Below, one piece after another: positions 34,524-45,512 of a stretch of DNA of 64,000 nucleotides (positions are counted from its first letter, which is position 1; the number at the start of each line of letters is the position of its first letter). This DNA is from Actinomadura sp. KC06 (GTDB taxonomy: Bacteria > Actinomycetota > Actinomycetes > Streptosporangiales > Streptosporangiaceae). The notes beneath the pieces were generated by a model, which saw nothing but the letters and a program-made list of their open reading frames with translations, ran no database searches and was not told the DNA's origin. Where the stretch lies: contig NZ_SMKT01000026.1 of the NCBI RefSeq assembly GCF_004348735.1, positions 1 to 64,000 of the forward strand, in the 5' to 3' direction. The translations under genes and the position numbers were made by a program.

Positions 34524-36011
34524 TCAGTCGGTCCGCGGTGCCGGAACGGCGTCGGCCTTCAGAGGCGCCCACACGCCGCCTACGGCGTCGTAGACCGCGA
34601 GCGGTGTCTCGTCGCCCTCACCGGCCGAGCGCCAGAGGCGGGTGCCATGGGGCGGACGCATCGGAATGCCGACGGGCTGCTGCGTGTCTGCGGCAGGCTT
34701 CCTGTTCGTCGGCGCGCCCAAGGGGAGTGCTGCGGCATTCTCCGCCTTGGCGTTCTCCGCTTCGACAGGCGCCGGTTCGGCGGGTTTCGGCGCGACGGCC
34801 TCGTCCGGGAAGTTCTCCCGCAGGGCGCTCTCCGGCCCGCCGGTGCCCGTCCCAAGCGCCGCCCGTAGTTCGGCAGTGGAATACGGGTCGATGGCGGTGT
34901 GGGAGTCTTCGTGCGGCCGGTTCACGGCAGGGGCCGAACCATTGGTCGCTGGGATCGAGCCACCGGCGACGGGGTTGGGCCCGGCGAGCGCGTTGGGATC
35001 GACCTTCCCGTACGGGTTGGGCACGTCCGGCGTTAGGGACGGCGTCGCGCCCGCTCCTCCGTCCATGCGGGAGATGACGGACGAGTCCAGAAGCACCTCA
35101 CTGGGCAGCCCCCAGTTGATGGCCAGCCGCCAGGTCGGGTCAGGCCAGCCGGACGCCAGGCGTGCGAACGAGGTGCGCCGGTAGAGGCCGGGGTGCCGGT
35201 CGCCGGTACGGGCCAGAGCGCCGGGCGAGGTGAACACCGTGACGTAGGTGCTGCTGCCGATCGTGATGGTGGGGAACTCGGCGCGGTCGGGATCCTCCAC
35301 CGCGGGCGCCGTCGCCGGGAGCACCAGGTCGGCGTTGGCCAGCAGGCTGAAGTACGCGGTGTTGTCGCCGTTCGCCTTGGCCTCGGCCAGGCGGATTTCA
35401 AGCAGATCGGTCTCCGCGCTTGGGCGGCCCTCCGGCGCCCCAGGGGTACCTCCTGGCAGCGCCCCGGCAGGCAGGGAACCCGCCTCGGAGAGCGGGTCGC
35501 CGGACGTGCTGCCGGACGAACCGCGGCGCTTGTTCACACGCGACGGGTCCGCGACGTCGATGCCGAAGTCGGTCAGCTCGATCAGCCCGGTGCCGTGCCG
35601 GTGGAACGACTCGTACACGAGGTCGGACGGCCGCCGGACGCCCTGGACGTCGCGCAGCGCGGTGACCATGACGTCGGCCAGCCGCGAAAAGTCGCCGGCG
35701 GTCACCGACCGCATCCCGCCGGGCGTGCCGAACCCCGGCAGCTCCGTCCACCAGTTGCGCGGGGCGGGGTCGGCGGGCGGGCGCCAGCCCGCGTCGCTCA
35801 TGACCTCCTCGTCGGCCAGCGTGAGCAGCAGCGGCCCTTCGAGGAAGTTGTTGCTGACGGCCTCCGCGTAGAGCCGGTCGGGCTCGCGCATGGCCTGCAC
35901 ATAGTGCCGGCTCTCATCGCGCTCCCGCACGATGAGGATGGTGTCCCGTTCGAGACCCGCCAGCTCACGACCCAGCCGACGGGCGAACTCGGACCACTCC
36001 AACAAGATCAC
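34524..36011 (-). CDS. TY-Chap/SseB-like multidomain protein B
   Basis: A 495-aa paralog of the downstream gene. The N-terminal domain begins LLEWSEFARRLGRELAGL, with YVQAMREPDRLYAEAVSNNF and NWWTELPG. The SseB-like domain (~210-330) has EIRLAEAKANGDNTAYFSLL, VTVFTSPGAL and AINWGLPSEVLLDSSVI. A low-complexity linker leads to the ending PHGTRLWRSAGEGDETPLAVYDA, matching the end of protein A. The long third domain of A is missing. Start is GTG 36011 or TTG 36005; GGGAG fits TTG better. Function unknown. Confidence 0.8.
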   Translation of the reverse strand: MILLEWSEFARRLGRELAGLERDTILIVRERDESRHYVQAMREPDRLYAEAVSNNFLEGPLLLTLADEEVMSDAGWRPPADPAPRNWWTELPGFGTPGGMRSVTAGDFSRLADVMVTALRDVQGVRRPSDLVYESFHRHGTGLIELTDFGIDVADPSRVNKRRGSSGSTSGDPLSEAGSLPAGALPGGTPGAPEGRPSAETDLLEIRLAEAKANGDNTAYFSLLANADLVLPATAPAVEDPDRAEFPTITIGSSTYVTVFTSPGALARTGDRHPGLYRRTSFARLASGWPDPTWRLAINWGLPSEVLLDSSVISRMDGGAGATPSLTPDVPNPYGKVDPNALAGPNPVAGGSIPATNGSAPAVNRPHEDSHTAIDPYSTAELRAALGTGTGGPESALRENFPDEAVAPKPAEPAPVEAENAKAENAAALPLGAPTNRKPAADTQQPVGIPMRPPHGTRLWRSAGEGDETPLAVYDAVGGVWAPLKADAVPAPRTD

Positions 36012-36105
36012 TCCCTACGACCGGAGGCCGGCCCCCCGGGCCCCCGCGAGACCATGCCCGAGAACCGATGATTACCTCCGGGGACGCCGCGTGCAAACCG
36101 GGAGT

Positions 36106-37734
36106 TCACTCCGGCGGGGGTTCGTGACGCAGCACATGCAGGGCCTCGCGGAGCGCCTCCGGGTCGTCCCCGCAGCGGTCCAGGACGTCGATGAGTTTGT
36201 GCAGGATCTCGTGGCGTTCGTAACCGATGTCGAGCAGTGATTGTGCGGTATCCCACAACTGCGGGGGCTCCCCGTCCCACAGACGTTCGGCAAGGCGTTC
36301 GTGCGCGTTCAGGTGTTCTTCGTCCGCGCCGGGGTGCTCGAACTCCAGGACGATGCGGCGGTCGTCGGGGTCGGCCGGATCCAGGGTCGACAGGTCGATG
36401 AAGCCGTGCCGTCCGGTGCGCCTGTGGGTGCCGGACAGGAACGGCAGGGCGAACGCCCGCCGTGGCAGCGCCTCAAGGTCGCCGTCGGGCAGCAACCGGC
36501 CGACCAGCTCACGGTCGAGACCGAACGCGGACGGGTCGCGGTAGGCCTCGGCGAACTTCGCGGTGGCGTCCCAGAGGGCGTCCAGCGTCGCCCTGATGCC
36601 CTCCTCGGGCAGCCCCGTGCGTTTGCCCGCCCACCGCACCCACGCCGCCAGCACGTGCGGGACGGCCTCCTGCTCGGTCGGGGACAGCAGGACCTTCCGC
36701 GGCAGCCAGTCGAGCAGGAACATCTCGCACTTGACGGGGCTCACCCGCAACGGCCGCCCGAAGTCGTGGGTGCAGCCGTAGTCGATGATGCGGTCGACGC
36801 ACCGGCTCGCGGCGGAGCGGTCGGACAGGTCCTCGGCCTCGTCCGACGCAAGGAACCGCGCCGCGATCGTCGCTCGCCTGTCGCGCCCGTACACCGGAGG
36901 CTGGGGGAGGCGCCCGCCCGGCGGCAGGATGTCCACACGCGCGCGTACGAAGGCGTGGTAGGAGCCGAAGTTCTCGTTCACCGGCGGATCGTCGGTGTCG
37001 TCGGTGAGGTCCAGCGCGCTCTGCAGCAGTGCCCTTGCGTCCCGCGAGTCGACGGGCTCGAACCGCATCAGCGGATTGTCGCGGCCCTCGCGGCGGCAAT
37101 GCTCCAAGAGCGTGTCGACCTTGGACGAGACCCAGGCGTCCCTGACCATCCCGGGCATCGGGGGCCGTCCGGCACGCGCGGCCCTGGCGAACGGGTCGCC
37201 GGCCGGCGGGACGGCCCCGGCCTTGTTGCGATCGACCAGGATGATCAGGGCGTGCCGTTCGGCGCCCCCGTACGTGTAGGTGCAGACGATGGAGTCCTGG
37301 TCGCCGTAGACGTCCCTGGACACGAAGCACTCCTCGGGAGCGACCATCCCCACCCGGTCGGCCCATCCCGGCCTGGCGACGCCGTTGCCCATCAGTTCGA
37401 GCGCCGCGCGTTCGGCCTTGGCGGCCTGGCGGGGAGTGCCCATGTAGGCCATTCCGATGAGCAGCGCCAGCGCGGCCGGGGTTCCCGCCGTTCCCGCGTA
37501 GTCGACCAGCGCCTCGCCGATGACCTCCTCGACGTCGCCCTCCGGCACCCGCTTCCCCCACCACGCGCCGAGGATCTCGCTGACGATGAGCTCGGCGTCC
37601 AAGGGGCTGCGCACGGCCAGCAGTTCGCGGGCGTGCTGCAGCATGCCGTCGAAGATCGCGGTGACCTCGTCGGGGGGTGTCGATCCCTCTCGGCCCGGTT
37701 CCCCGGAGGAACGGTGGCGGCGACGGGGATTCAC
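36106..37734 (-). CDS. Conserved actinobacterial protein, function unknown
   Basis: Up to 542 aa, soluble and helix-rich, without a recognised catalytic motif. The C-terminal ~80 residues (EFEHPGADEEHLNAHERLAERLWDGEPP...GYERHEILHKLIDVL) resemble DUF1841-type helical domains found in many bacteria. The middle includes SSKVDTLLEHCRREGRDNPLMRFEPVD. The GTG at 37734 lies only about 2 nt after AGGAGG, too close, so the true start may be GTG for the Val of DEVTAIFDG, some 22 codons later. It leads the run of genes continuing into the TY-Chap/SseB pair. Confidence 0.75.
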   Translation of the reverse strand: MNPRRRHRSSGEPGREGSTPPDEVTAIFDGMLQHARELLAVRSPLDAELIVSEILGAWWGKRVPEGDVEEVIGEALVDYAGTAGTPAALALLIGMAYMGTPRQAAKAERAALELMGNGVARPGWADRVGMVAPEECFVSRDVYGDQDSIVCTYTYGGAERHALIILVDRNKAGAVPPAGDPFARAARAGRPPMPGMVRDAWVSSKVDTLLEHCRREGRDNPLMRFEPVDSRDARALLQSALDLTDDTDDPPVNENFGSYHAFVRARVDILPPGGRLPQPPVYGRDRRATIAARFLASDEAEDLSDRSAASRCVDRIIDYGCTHDFGRPLRVSPVKCEMFLLDWLPRKVLLSPTEQEAVPHVLAAWVRWAGKRTGLPEEGIRATLDALWDATAKFAEAYRDPSAFGLDRELVGRLLPDGDLEALPRRAFALPFLSGTHRRTGRHGFIDLSTLDPADPDDRRIVLEFEHPGADEEHLNAHERLAERLWDGEPPQLWDTAQSLLDIGYERHEILHKLIDVLDRCGDDPEALREALHVLRHEPPPE

Positions 37735-37823
37735 CCTCCTAGCCTCTCAGATCGGCCGCGGGCGCTGTCCAGGACACGTCCGAACACGGGACGGCGGCGA
37801 CCCACGACACGCGAAGGGGCTGC

Positions 37824-38072
37824 TCAGCCGTCGACCCCGTTGACCGGGGCGCGTCCAGAGGGCGGTTCCGATTTCAGAATGCCGGTGAGGTGTTCACGCG
37901 CCATTCGCTCGACGCTGGCGGGCGTGGCCTCCAGACCGAGGTGCGCCATGCACGCCTGGACGTCGGCCACACAGCGCCGCACCCTGTCCGCGTGGAAGCT
38001 CGCGAACTCCTCGCAGAGCCGTCGCGCGAGTGCGTCGCGAGTCTCGCTCCGGTGATCGGCCAGTGCAGGCAT
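37824..38072 (-). CDS. Small helical protein, 82 aa
   Basis: Residues MPALADHRSETRDALARRLCEEFASF lead into a mostly helical protein with three cysteines and no membrane segment. The ATG was chosen because GGAGG lies about 9 nt upstream; a longer frame exists without a ribosome-binding site. Function is not recognised. It lies between the cytochrome b gene and the 542-aa gene, all on the same strand. Confidence 0.65.
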   Translation of the reverse strand: MPALADHRSETRDALARRLCEEFASFHADRVRRCVADVQACMAHLGLEATPASVERMAREHLTGILKSEPPSGRAPVNGVDG

Positions 38073-38136
38073 CAGCGCACACCTCCGCGCACGGGGTACA
38101 CCTAGATGTCCCATTCCAGCGTTTCTGCGGAGAGAG

Positions 38137-38838
38137 TCAATAGATATCGGGACGACGTTGGGCAAATTCTGCGCCGTCCTCCTCTGCGCCGTCCTCGCCG
38201 GAGGCCGCGTCCGCCGCCCAGCCCGCGTGGTGCCGTGCCGCCCAGTCGGGCTCCACACGTCCGGTCAGCATCGCGTTGAGCGCGCCACGGTCTCGGAACG
38301 CCTCCCACAGGTGCCCTACCGTCACCACGACGACGACGAGGAAGAGCCAGTCGTGGACGAACGTGGCACCCGTCCGCCACCGGTCTCCCCAGGGGTCTGG
38401 GAACGTCATGATCTCGCCGGTGCCGAGCATCAACAGGATCGCGCCCGCGGTGAACGCCGCGTTCAGCTTCTGCCCCGCGTTGAACTTGCCGACGGGAATG
38501 ACTCCGCGCCCGTCCCGCACGGCCCTACGGTCACGACGCCTCAGCCACTCCCAGTCGTGCGGAGCGAATCTGTTCAACCGTCTCAGGTCGGCCCTGAAGG
38601 CGCGGGACAGGAGACCTAGCACGATCGGCACGGGCAGTGCGAACCCGCACCACACGTGGACGATCTTGAGCGTCTCCCGCTGGCCCACCAGCGTAGACAG
38701 CATCGGCAGGTACAGGCACGCGGCGGTCACGAGGCAGATCAGCATCAACAGAGCCGTCACGTGGTGGATCGACCGCTCCGCCACGGTGAACCGCATAAGC
38801 CACGTCCGTTCGGACGAGGCCCTGTCACGTCGGCGCAT
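38137..38838 (-). CDS. Cytochrome b subunit of a molybdoenzyme
   Basis: A 233-aa integral membrane diheme cytochrome b of the FdnI/HyaC (b561) type, with four helices. Candidate heme ligands are His in RSIHHVTA, LKIVHVWCGF, FVHDWLF and VGHLWEAF. It should pass electrons between the quinone pool and the molybdoenzyme encoded just upstream. The ATG lies inside the end of that gene (14-nt overlap), implying coupled synthesis. The C-terminal tail is acidic. Confidence 0.88.
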   Translation of the reverse strand: MRRRDRASSERTWLMRFTVAERSIHHVTALLMLICLVTAACLYLPMLSTLVGQRETLKIVHVWCGFALPVPIVLGLLSRAFRADLRRLNRFAPHDWEWLRRRDRRAVRDGRGVIPVGKFNAGQKLNAAFTAGAILLMLGTGEIMTFPDPWGDRWRTGATFVHDWLFLVVVVVTVGHLWEAFRDRGALNAMLTGRVEPDWAARHHAGWAADAASGEDGAEEDGAEFAQRRPDIY

Positions 38839-39529
38839 CGTCCCGCCCGTTCGACCGTCCCACCCAGGCGTCGACGTCGTAGCCGAGCTTCTCCCAGTAA
38901 CCGGGAATGACCTTGTCGGTCAGTTCGATGCCGCCGAGCCACTTCAGCGATTTGTAGCCGTACATGGGCGCCACGTACAGGCGCGTCGGCCCGCCGTGAT
39001 CGTGCGTCACGGGCTTGCCTTCCATCTGCGTCGCGACAAGGACGTCCCGCCGGCGCGCCTGCTGCAGCGTCAGCGACTCCGTGTAGACGCCGTCGAACGA
39101 TGTGAATCGCACGGCACGGGCCCTACTCGACACTCCCACCGCGTCCAGCAGATCGGGGAGAGCCACGCCCCCCCAGCGCACGTCCAGGACGCGCCACCCC
39201 GTCACGCACTGGAAATCCTTGTCGAGCACCGTCTGGGGGAACCGCGCCAGGTCGGCCATCCCGAACGACTGCGGCTTGTCGACTAGGCCGCTGACGGTCA
39301 CGCGATGGGTGGCCGCGCTGCGCCGCTTCACGCTCCCGGTGACGGAGTAGTACCGGAACCCTCCGGCCGCAGGCAGGACGTCCCCGATCGGCCCCACCGG
39401 CGCCAGGGCACGGCTCACACTGTCCTGGATGGACGCCCCCACGGCGACCCCCGCCGCACCGAGACCGAGCATCCCGAGCACAACCCGCCGCCCGACGGGA
39501 CTTCCTTCCGCCCGTTCGTCCTCGTTCAC
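38825..39529 (-). CDS. Sulfite-oxidase-family molybdopterin oxidoreductase
   Basis: A 234-aa exported molybdoenzyme of the sulfite oxidase/MsrP fold. A twin-arginine pair (R14-R15) followed by VVLGMLGLGAAGVAVG suggests Tat export with a retained anchor. Cys108 in FQCVTGWRV is the probable molybdenum ligand. Later blocks VRFTSFDGVYTESLTL, HDHGGPTRLYVAPMYGYKSLKWL are typical. With the overlapping cytochrome b gene it resembles MsrPQ-like or YedYZ-like pairs, but this cytochrome is FdnI-type rather than MsrQ-type. Substrate could be methionine sulfoxide, sulfite or other. GTG 39529 is chosen as start with only moderate support. Confidence 0.88.
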   Translation of the reverse strand: MNEDERAEGSPVGRRVVLGMLGLGAAGVAVGASIQDSVSRALAPVGPIGDVLPAAGGFRYYSVTGSVKRRSAATHRVTVSGLVDKPQSFGMADLARFPQTVLDKDFQCVTGWRVLDVRWGGVALPDLLDAVGVSSRARAVRFTSFDGVYTESLTLQQARRRDVLVATQMEGKPVTHDHGGPTRLYVAPMYGYKSLKWLGGIELTDKVIPGYWEKLGYDVDAWVGRSNGRDDAPT

Positions 39530-39623
39530 CACTTCATTCGAACACCGCGGAACGCCCCGCACCAGGTTCCGGACATGGCCGTAAGACTTCTGACAGATCC
39601 GGAGCGGGCTCTAAGCTGGGCGC

Positions 39624-40205
39624 ATGGCCACGAAGGTTCATCTAGCCCAGCGTCCGGAAGCCGACGAACTGCTCGGACGCAGCCCGCTGGCCGCGCTGGT
39701 CGGCATGCTGCTCGACCAGCAGGTCCCGATGGAGTGGGCGTTCACCGGCCCCTACACCATCGCCCAGCGGCTCGGCTCCGACGACCTGGACGCGCACGAG
39801 ATCGCCGCATACGACCCGGAGCGTTTCGCGGCGCTGCTGTCGGAGAAGCCCGCCGTCCACCGGTACCCCGGCTCCATGGCCAAGCGGGTCCAGCAGCTGT
39901 GCCAGTACCTCGTGGACAACTACGACGGTGACGCCGAGAAAGTGTGGAAGGGCGTGGACAGCGGCAAGGAACTGTTCAAGCGCCTCAGCGGCCTCCCCGG
40001 ATACGGCAAGCAGAAATCACAGATCTTCGTGGCGCTGCTCGGCAAGCAATACGGGATCCGGCCGGACGGATGGCGCGAGGCCGCCGGAGCCTACGGGGAA
40101 GAGGGTTCTCACCGGTCCGTCGCCGACATCACCGGTCCCGAGTCGCTCGCCAAGGTCCGCGCCTTCAAGCAGGAACAGAAATCCGCGGCCAAGGCGGCCG
40201 AATAA
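39624..40205 (+). CDS. HhH-GPD base-excision protein
   Basis: A 193-aa HhH-GPD family protein. The conserved AALVGMLLDQQVPMEWAF helix and the hairpin LFKRLSGLPGYGKQKSQIFVALLG are the base-excision-repair fold; the C-terminus is Lys/Ala-rich. No catalytic Asp can be assigned with confidence because the residue usually following the hairpin is not obvious. Divergent from the molybdoenzyme gene. Confidence 0.85.
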   Translation: MATKVHLAQRPEADELLGRSPLAALVGMLLDQQVPMEWAFTGPYTIAQRLGSDDLDAHEIAAYDPERFAALLSEKPAVHRYPGSMAKRVQQLCQYLVDNYDGDAEKVWKGVDSGKELFKRLSGLPGYGKQKSQIFVALLGKQYGIRPDGWREAAGAYGEEGSHRSVADITGPESLAKVRAFKQEQKSAAKAAE

Positions 40206-40543
40206 GAGCGTCCCCCTACCGGCGGCAGACGCTGGCCGGAACTCGCCGAACAAGCAGAGTTGACGCCCTGTGACCCTTGAGCGCCGTAACATCTCCTACT
40301 CGCCGTCCTGGCGGACCGCCTCCGTGTCCTCCACGACGGTGTCCGGATCCGACGTGTTCGCCTGCGGCCGAAGGGGACAAGGATGTTCATCAGGGCTTCC
40401 GTACGCGGCGAACCATCGAGATGATGAATACCTGACTCCGACGGTGTTGTGATGGAGGCGGGAGCGCTAGCCTGCTCCCATTCACTCATAGTGATGAAAA
40501 CTTGCCGCGCGGTACGGGACCCTCTGGGGCGGAGGTGTTGTCC
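40206..40543. other. Non-coding gap before the phosphatase gene
   Basis: No supported gene. TCACT-cat-AGTGA (40482-40494) is a 5-bp-arm palindrome about 50 bp before the next start and could be an operator. GGCGGAGG at about 40529-40536 is the ribosome-binding site of the phosphatase gene. Confidence 0.4.
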
Positions 40544-42724
40544 ATGAGCACCGAGACGTCCGTCCCGCATCCCCGCGTATCAGGGGTGGAGGGGCAGCCC
40601 ATGGATGCGTCGGACGCCGCGCTGTACGCGACCCTGCTGACCGAGGCCCCGGCCGGGCTCGCGTTCTTCGACCGCGAGCTGCGCTGCCGCAGGGCCAACG
40701 ACGCGCTCGCCGCGCTACTTGGCGTGCCAGTGAGTGATCTGCAGCAACGACAGCCCGGCGAGGTCCTGCCGGAGGCGCTGGCCACGGCGTTCGAGTCGGC
40801 CCTCCGCAAGGTGATCGACGAGAATCGTCCGCTGAGCGATCTCGACCTGGTCGTCCCGGCCGGCGAGCCCGCCGCGGCCGAGCATGACGGCACGTCCGCA
40901 CAGGCGGGCTCGCCGATCAGCCCCGGTGACGCGGCGGACTTGGCGACGGCGCTCGAAGAGCGCATCCTGGCCTGCTCGTGGCTGCCCGCCAAGGGCGCCG
41001 ACGGCAAGCACCTGGGCGTCGTCCTGACCGCGCTGGACGTGACCGAGCGACGCAGGGCCGAGGAGGTCATCCGCCGTAAGGAGCAGCGCTACCGCTCGCT
41101 CGTGGAGGCCAGCGCCCAGGTCGTCTGGGTCGCCGCCCCGGGCGGCGGCGTGATCGACGACGCGCCCGAGTGGCGCGCGATCACCGGCCAGGCGCCGGAC
41201 GACTACGCGGTCGGCGGCTGGCTGGCCGTGGTCCACCCCGAGGACCGTCCCCGCATCGAGGCCGCCTGGCGCGAGTGCGTCGAGGAGAACCGGGTCTTCG
41301 AGACCAACTACCGGATCCGCACCAAGAGCGGCACCTACCGGCACTTCGACGTACGGGCAGTGCCCATCTGGCAGGGCGACGCGGTCATCGAGTGGGTCGG
41401 CGCGAACACCGACGTCACCGGGCAGCGCGAGGCCGAGGAGATGCGCGGGCGGCTGACCGAGCAACTGTCCGCGGCCGCTCTGCGCACGGCGCGCCTCCAG
41501 CAGGCCACCTCGATGCTGGCCGAGGCGCTGACCGTGTCACAGGTCGTCCAGGTCATCACCGAAGTCGGACGGTCGGCCATAGGCGCCGACTACTCCGCGG
41601 TCGCGCTGCTGGACGACGACAAGCTGCGCCTCAGCATCGTGGCCCCGTCGCAGCCGGGCGCAGACGGCGAGAGCAGTCCCGCGTCCCGCGACGCGATCAA
41701 GGTCAGTGACCAGACCGTCATGTCGGTGGCTGTGCGCGAGAGCCGCCCGTTCCTGGCCGAGCATCCCGACAGCCTGCGCCTGCAACTGGGCCAGGGAGAA
41801 AAGGATCTGTTCGCCCAGCACACCGAAGAACGCGCCTGGGTGGGCCTTCCGCTGCTGGCCGCGGGCGCGCCCATAGGCGCACTCCGTTTCTCGTTCACCC
41901 GCCCTAGGGAGATCACCGAGGAGGAGCGGGTCTTCCTGGAGGCGCTCGCGGGCCAGTGCGCCCTGGCCGTCGAACGCGCCCTGCTGTTCGAGCGCGAGCA
42001 CAAGACGGCCGAGGAGCTCCAGCGCAGCCTCCTGCCGAGCGATCTCCCGCAGCTGCCGGGCATGGTCCTGGCCGCCCGGTACAACCCCGCGACACGCCAC
42101 GTCCAGGTCGGCGGCGACTGGTACGACGTGTTCCGGCTCCCCGACCGCCGCCTCGCCGTGGCCGTCGGCGACGTCATGGGCAAGGGCGTCCTGGCCGCGG
42201 CCGGTATGGGTCGCGTCCGCAACGCCCTGCGCGCCCTCGCGCTGAACGACCCGCGTCCCGCCGCCGTCCTCGCCGGGCTGGACCGGCTGTTCAGCGCCAC
42301 CGAGGACGAGGAGCAGTTCACCACCGTCGCCTACGTGGTGATCGACCCCGAGACCGGGCACGGCGAGTTCAGCAACGCCGGCCATCCGCCACCCCTCCTG
42401 ATCTCGCCCGACACGCCCGCGCGCGTCAGCTCCCTGGAGCCGGGAACTCCCCTCGGCTGGCCGAGCCAGCGACAGCAGACAAGTTTTTCCATCGAGACCG
42501 GCAACACTGTGGTGTTCTATTCCGATGGACTTGTGGAGAACCGTAGGCGTGGGGTGGACGCAGGGCTGGAGGAGCTTGTCGCCGTGGCGGCGGACGCCCC
42601 ACCTGAAGTGGTAGGAGATCCCGAAAGACTCGTCGACTTCCTGGTCGATCGGATGCTTGCCGGGTATGAGCAGGTAGACGATGTGACCGTGCTTGCCCTG
42701 CACGTCCCGCCCAAGCCCGCCTGA
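40544..42724 (+). CDS. PAS-PAS-GAF-PP2C serine phosphatase
   Basis: A 726-aa cytoplasmic sensor-phosphatase of the SpoIIE/RsbU type. Two PAS-like domains (about 20-135 and 170-290; the second with RYRSLVEASAQVVWVA and the FETNYRIRTKSGTYRHFDV segment) precede a GAF domain (about 310-480) and a PP2C domain (about 485-725) with GGDWYDVFRLPD, VGDVMGKGV, and NAGHPPPLL. These enzymes dephosphorylate anti-sigma-factor antagonists. No anti-sigma or antagonist gene is adjacent, although the principal sigma factor gene follows about 250 bp downstream. GGAGG supports the ATG. Confidence 0.93.
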   Translation: MSTETSVPHPRVSGVEGQPMDASDAALYATLLTEAPAGLAFFDRELRCRRANDALAALLGVPVSDLQQRQPGEVLPEALATAFESALRKVIDENRPLSDLDLVVPAGEPAAAEHDGTSAQAGSPISPGDAADLATALEERILACSWLPAKGADGKHLGVVLTALDVTERRRAEEVIRRKEQRYRSLVEASAQVVWVAAPGGGVIDDAPEWRAITGQAPDDYAVGGWLAVVHPEDRPRIEAAWRECVEENRVFETNYRIRTKSGTYRHFDVRAVPIWQGDAVIEWVGANTDVTGQREAEEMRGRLTEQLSAAALRTARLQQATSMLAEALTVSQVVQVITEVGRSAIGADYSAVALLDDDKLRLSIVAPSQPGADGESSPASRDAIKVSDQTVMSVAVRESRPFLAEHPDSLRLQLGQGEKDLFAQHTEERAWVGLPLLAAGAPIGALRFSFTRPREITEEERVFLEALAGQCALAVERALLFEREHKTAEELQRSLLPSDLPQLPGMVLAARYNPATRHVQVGGDWYDVFRLPDRRLAVAVGDVMGKGVLAAAGMGRVRNALRALALNDPRPAAVLAGLDRLFSATEDEEQFTTVAYVVIDPETGHGEFSNAGHPPPLLISPDTPARVSSLEPGTPLGWPSQRQQTSFSIETGNTVVFYSDGLVENRRRGVDAGLEELVAVAADAPPEVVGDPERLVDFLVDRMLAGYEQVDDVTVLALHVPPKPA

Positions 42725-42978
42725 ACCGCGCCGAAGACGACGCGGAGACGGCTCAGCACGTACGAAGGACCGCCCCGCGCCCTCTAAGGTGGAGAGTTAC
42801 CGGGTAGGACTTCACAGGCGGAATGCGCAGCAGTGCCAGAATGCTTGACCCAATGAGAGCGGGTACGCTGCGGTCCCGCACCGGGAGGTCCGCTCCGTGT
42901 GCGGTCCCACACAGTGTGAGGCCGGGCCCGTCAGGGCACTTGGGTCAGCCAAGCCACACGTTCGTTCGAGAGGTATTT

Positions 42979-44652
<1,674 letters not shown>

Positions 44653-44672
44653 ACCTTCCCGCAATACGGATT

Positions 44673-44700
44673 CAGGGCTCCCGGACGGGGGCCCTGTTTC
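44673..44700 (+). terminator. Rho-independent terminator after the sigma factor gene
   Basis: CAGGGCTCCC (44673-44682) pairs over 10 bp, with one U-G wobble, with GGGGGCCCTG (44687-44696) around GGAC, followed by TTTCGT. It lies 20 nt after the stop and may also serve the convergent yaaA gene. Confidence 0.85.
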
Positions 44701-44745
44701 GTGTGGTCAGCCGGGGTTTCGTGTGGTCAGTCGAGGTTTGGGCGG

Positions 44746-45489
44746 TCAGTCGGGCAGGATGATGTCGAGGTTCGCGCCGTTGAGCTCGGCGGTGTGGCCG
44801 AGGTCGGCGACGGCCTTCAGCAGCGCGTCCGGGGTGCGCGGCGCGGCGCCCGCCTTGAGCAGGTCGTGCGCGATCTGCCCGCGCGTCGCCTTCGCCATGT
44901 GGCTGACCACGGTCCGCTTCGGGACGCCGCCGACGACCCGTTCACGGAACACCCGGACGGCCACGGCCGGCCCTGGTGCCTTCCACACGGACGCGTACGG
45001 CCCGGAACGCATGTCTACGACCAGGTCGTCGTCCAGGCGCAGGGCCTTGCGCATGGGCGGGCGCCAGAGCGTTCCCAGACGTCCGGCAGGGGGCAGCGAC
45101 ACCGCCATGCTCAGCCGGTACGGCGGGACGCGGTCGGTGAGCCGCAGCGCGCCCCACAGGCCCGAGAAGACGATGATCTGCTCGGCGGCGGCGTCCGCTT
45201 CGAGGTCGGCGAGGTTCAGGTTGTCGTACAGCACGCCCGTGTAGAGCCGCGCCGCGGGCAGTGTCGGCGCCTCGCGCAGTGCGAGGTTGCGTGCCCGGGC
45301 CTCGTCCGCCTGGCCCGGAGGAAGGGCGAGCACCTCCGCCGCGTTCTTGCGCCGGCTCGCCCGCATCAGCGCCTTCAGGACGCGTTCGCGCATCGGGTTG
45401 AGCCCGGGGAAGCTCAGCGAGCCCATGTCGAGGGGCGGACCGTCCCCGCCGGTAGCCTTCTTCTCCGACGGCGGCAGCAGGATGTGCAC
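44746..45489 (-). CDS. yaaA: Peroxide stress protein YaaA
   Basis: A 247-aa DUF328/YaaA protein. The N-terminus MHILLPPSEKKATGG is the family signature; YTGVLYDNLNLADLEADAA and VFSGLWGALRLTDRVPPYRLSM follow. In E. coli it lowers free iron and oxidative DNA damage during peroxide stress. The start is GTG after GGGGGGATC, only 23 bp from the start of the divergent GNAT gene, so the promoters must overlap. Confidence 0.93.
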   Translation of the reverse strand: MHILLPPSEKKATGGDGPPLDMGSLSFPGLNPMRERVLKALMRASRRKNAAEVLALPPGQADEARARNLALREAPTLPAARLYTGVLYDNLNLADLEADAAAEQIIVFSGLWGALRLTDRVPPYRLSMAVSLPPAGRLGTLWRPPMRKALRLDDDLVVDMRSGPYASVWKAPGPAVAVRVFRERVVGGVPKRTVVSHMAKATRGQIAHDLLKAGAAPRTPDALLKAVADLGHTAELNGANLDIILPD

Positions 45490-45512
45490 GATCCCCCCGA
45501 AAGCGGTGATGG

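Noticed and set aside
40270..40452. Short plus-strand ORF of 60 codons
   Set aside because: No ribosome-binding site, no motif, and it lies in the region upstream of the phosphatase gene.
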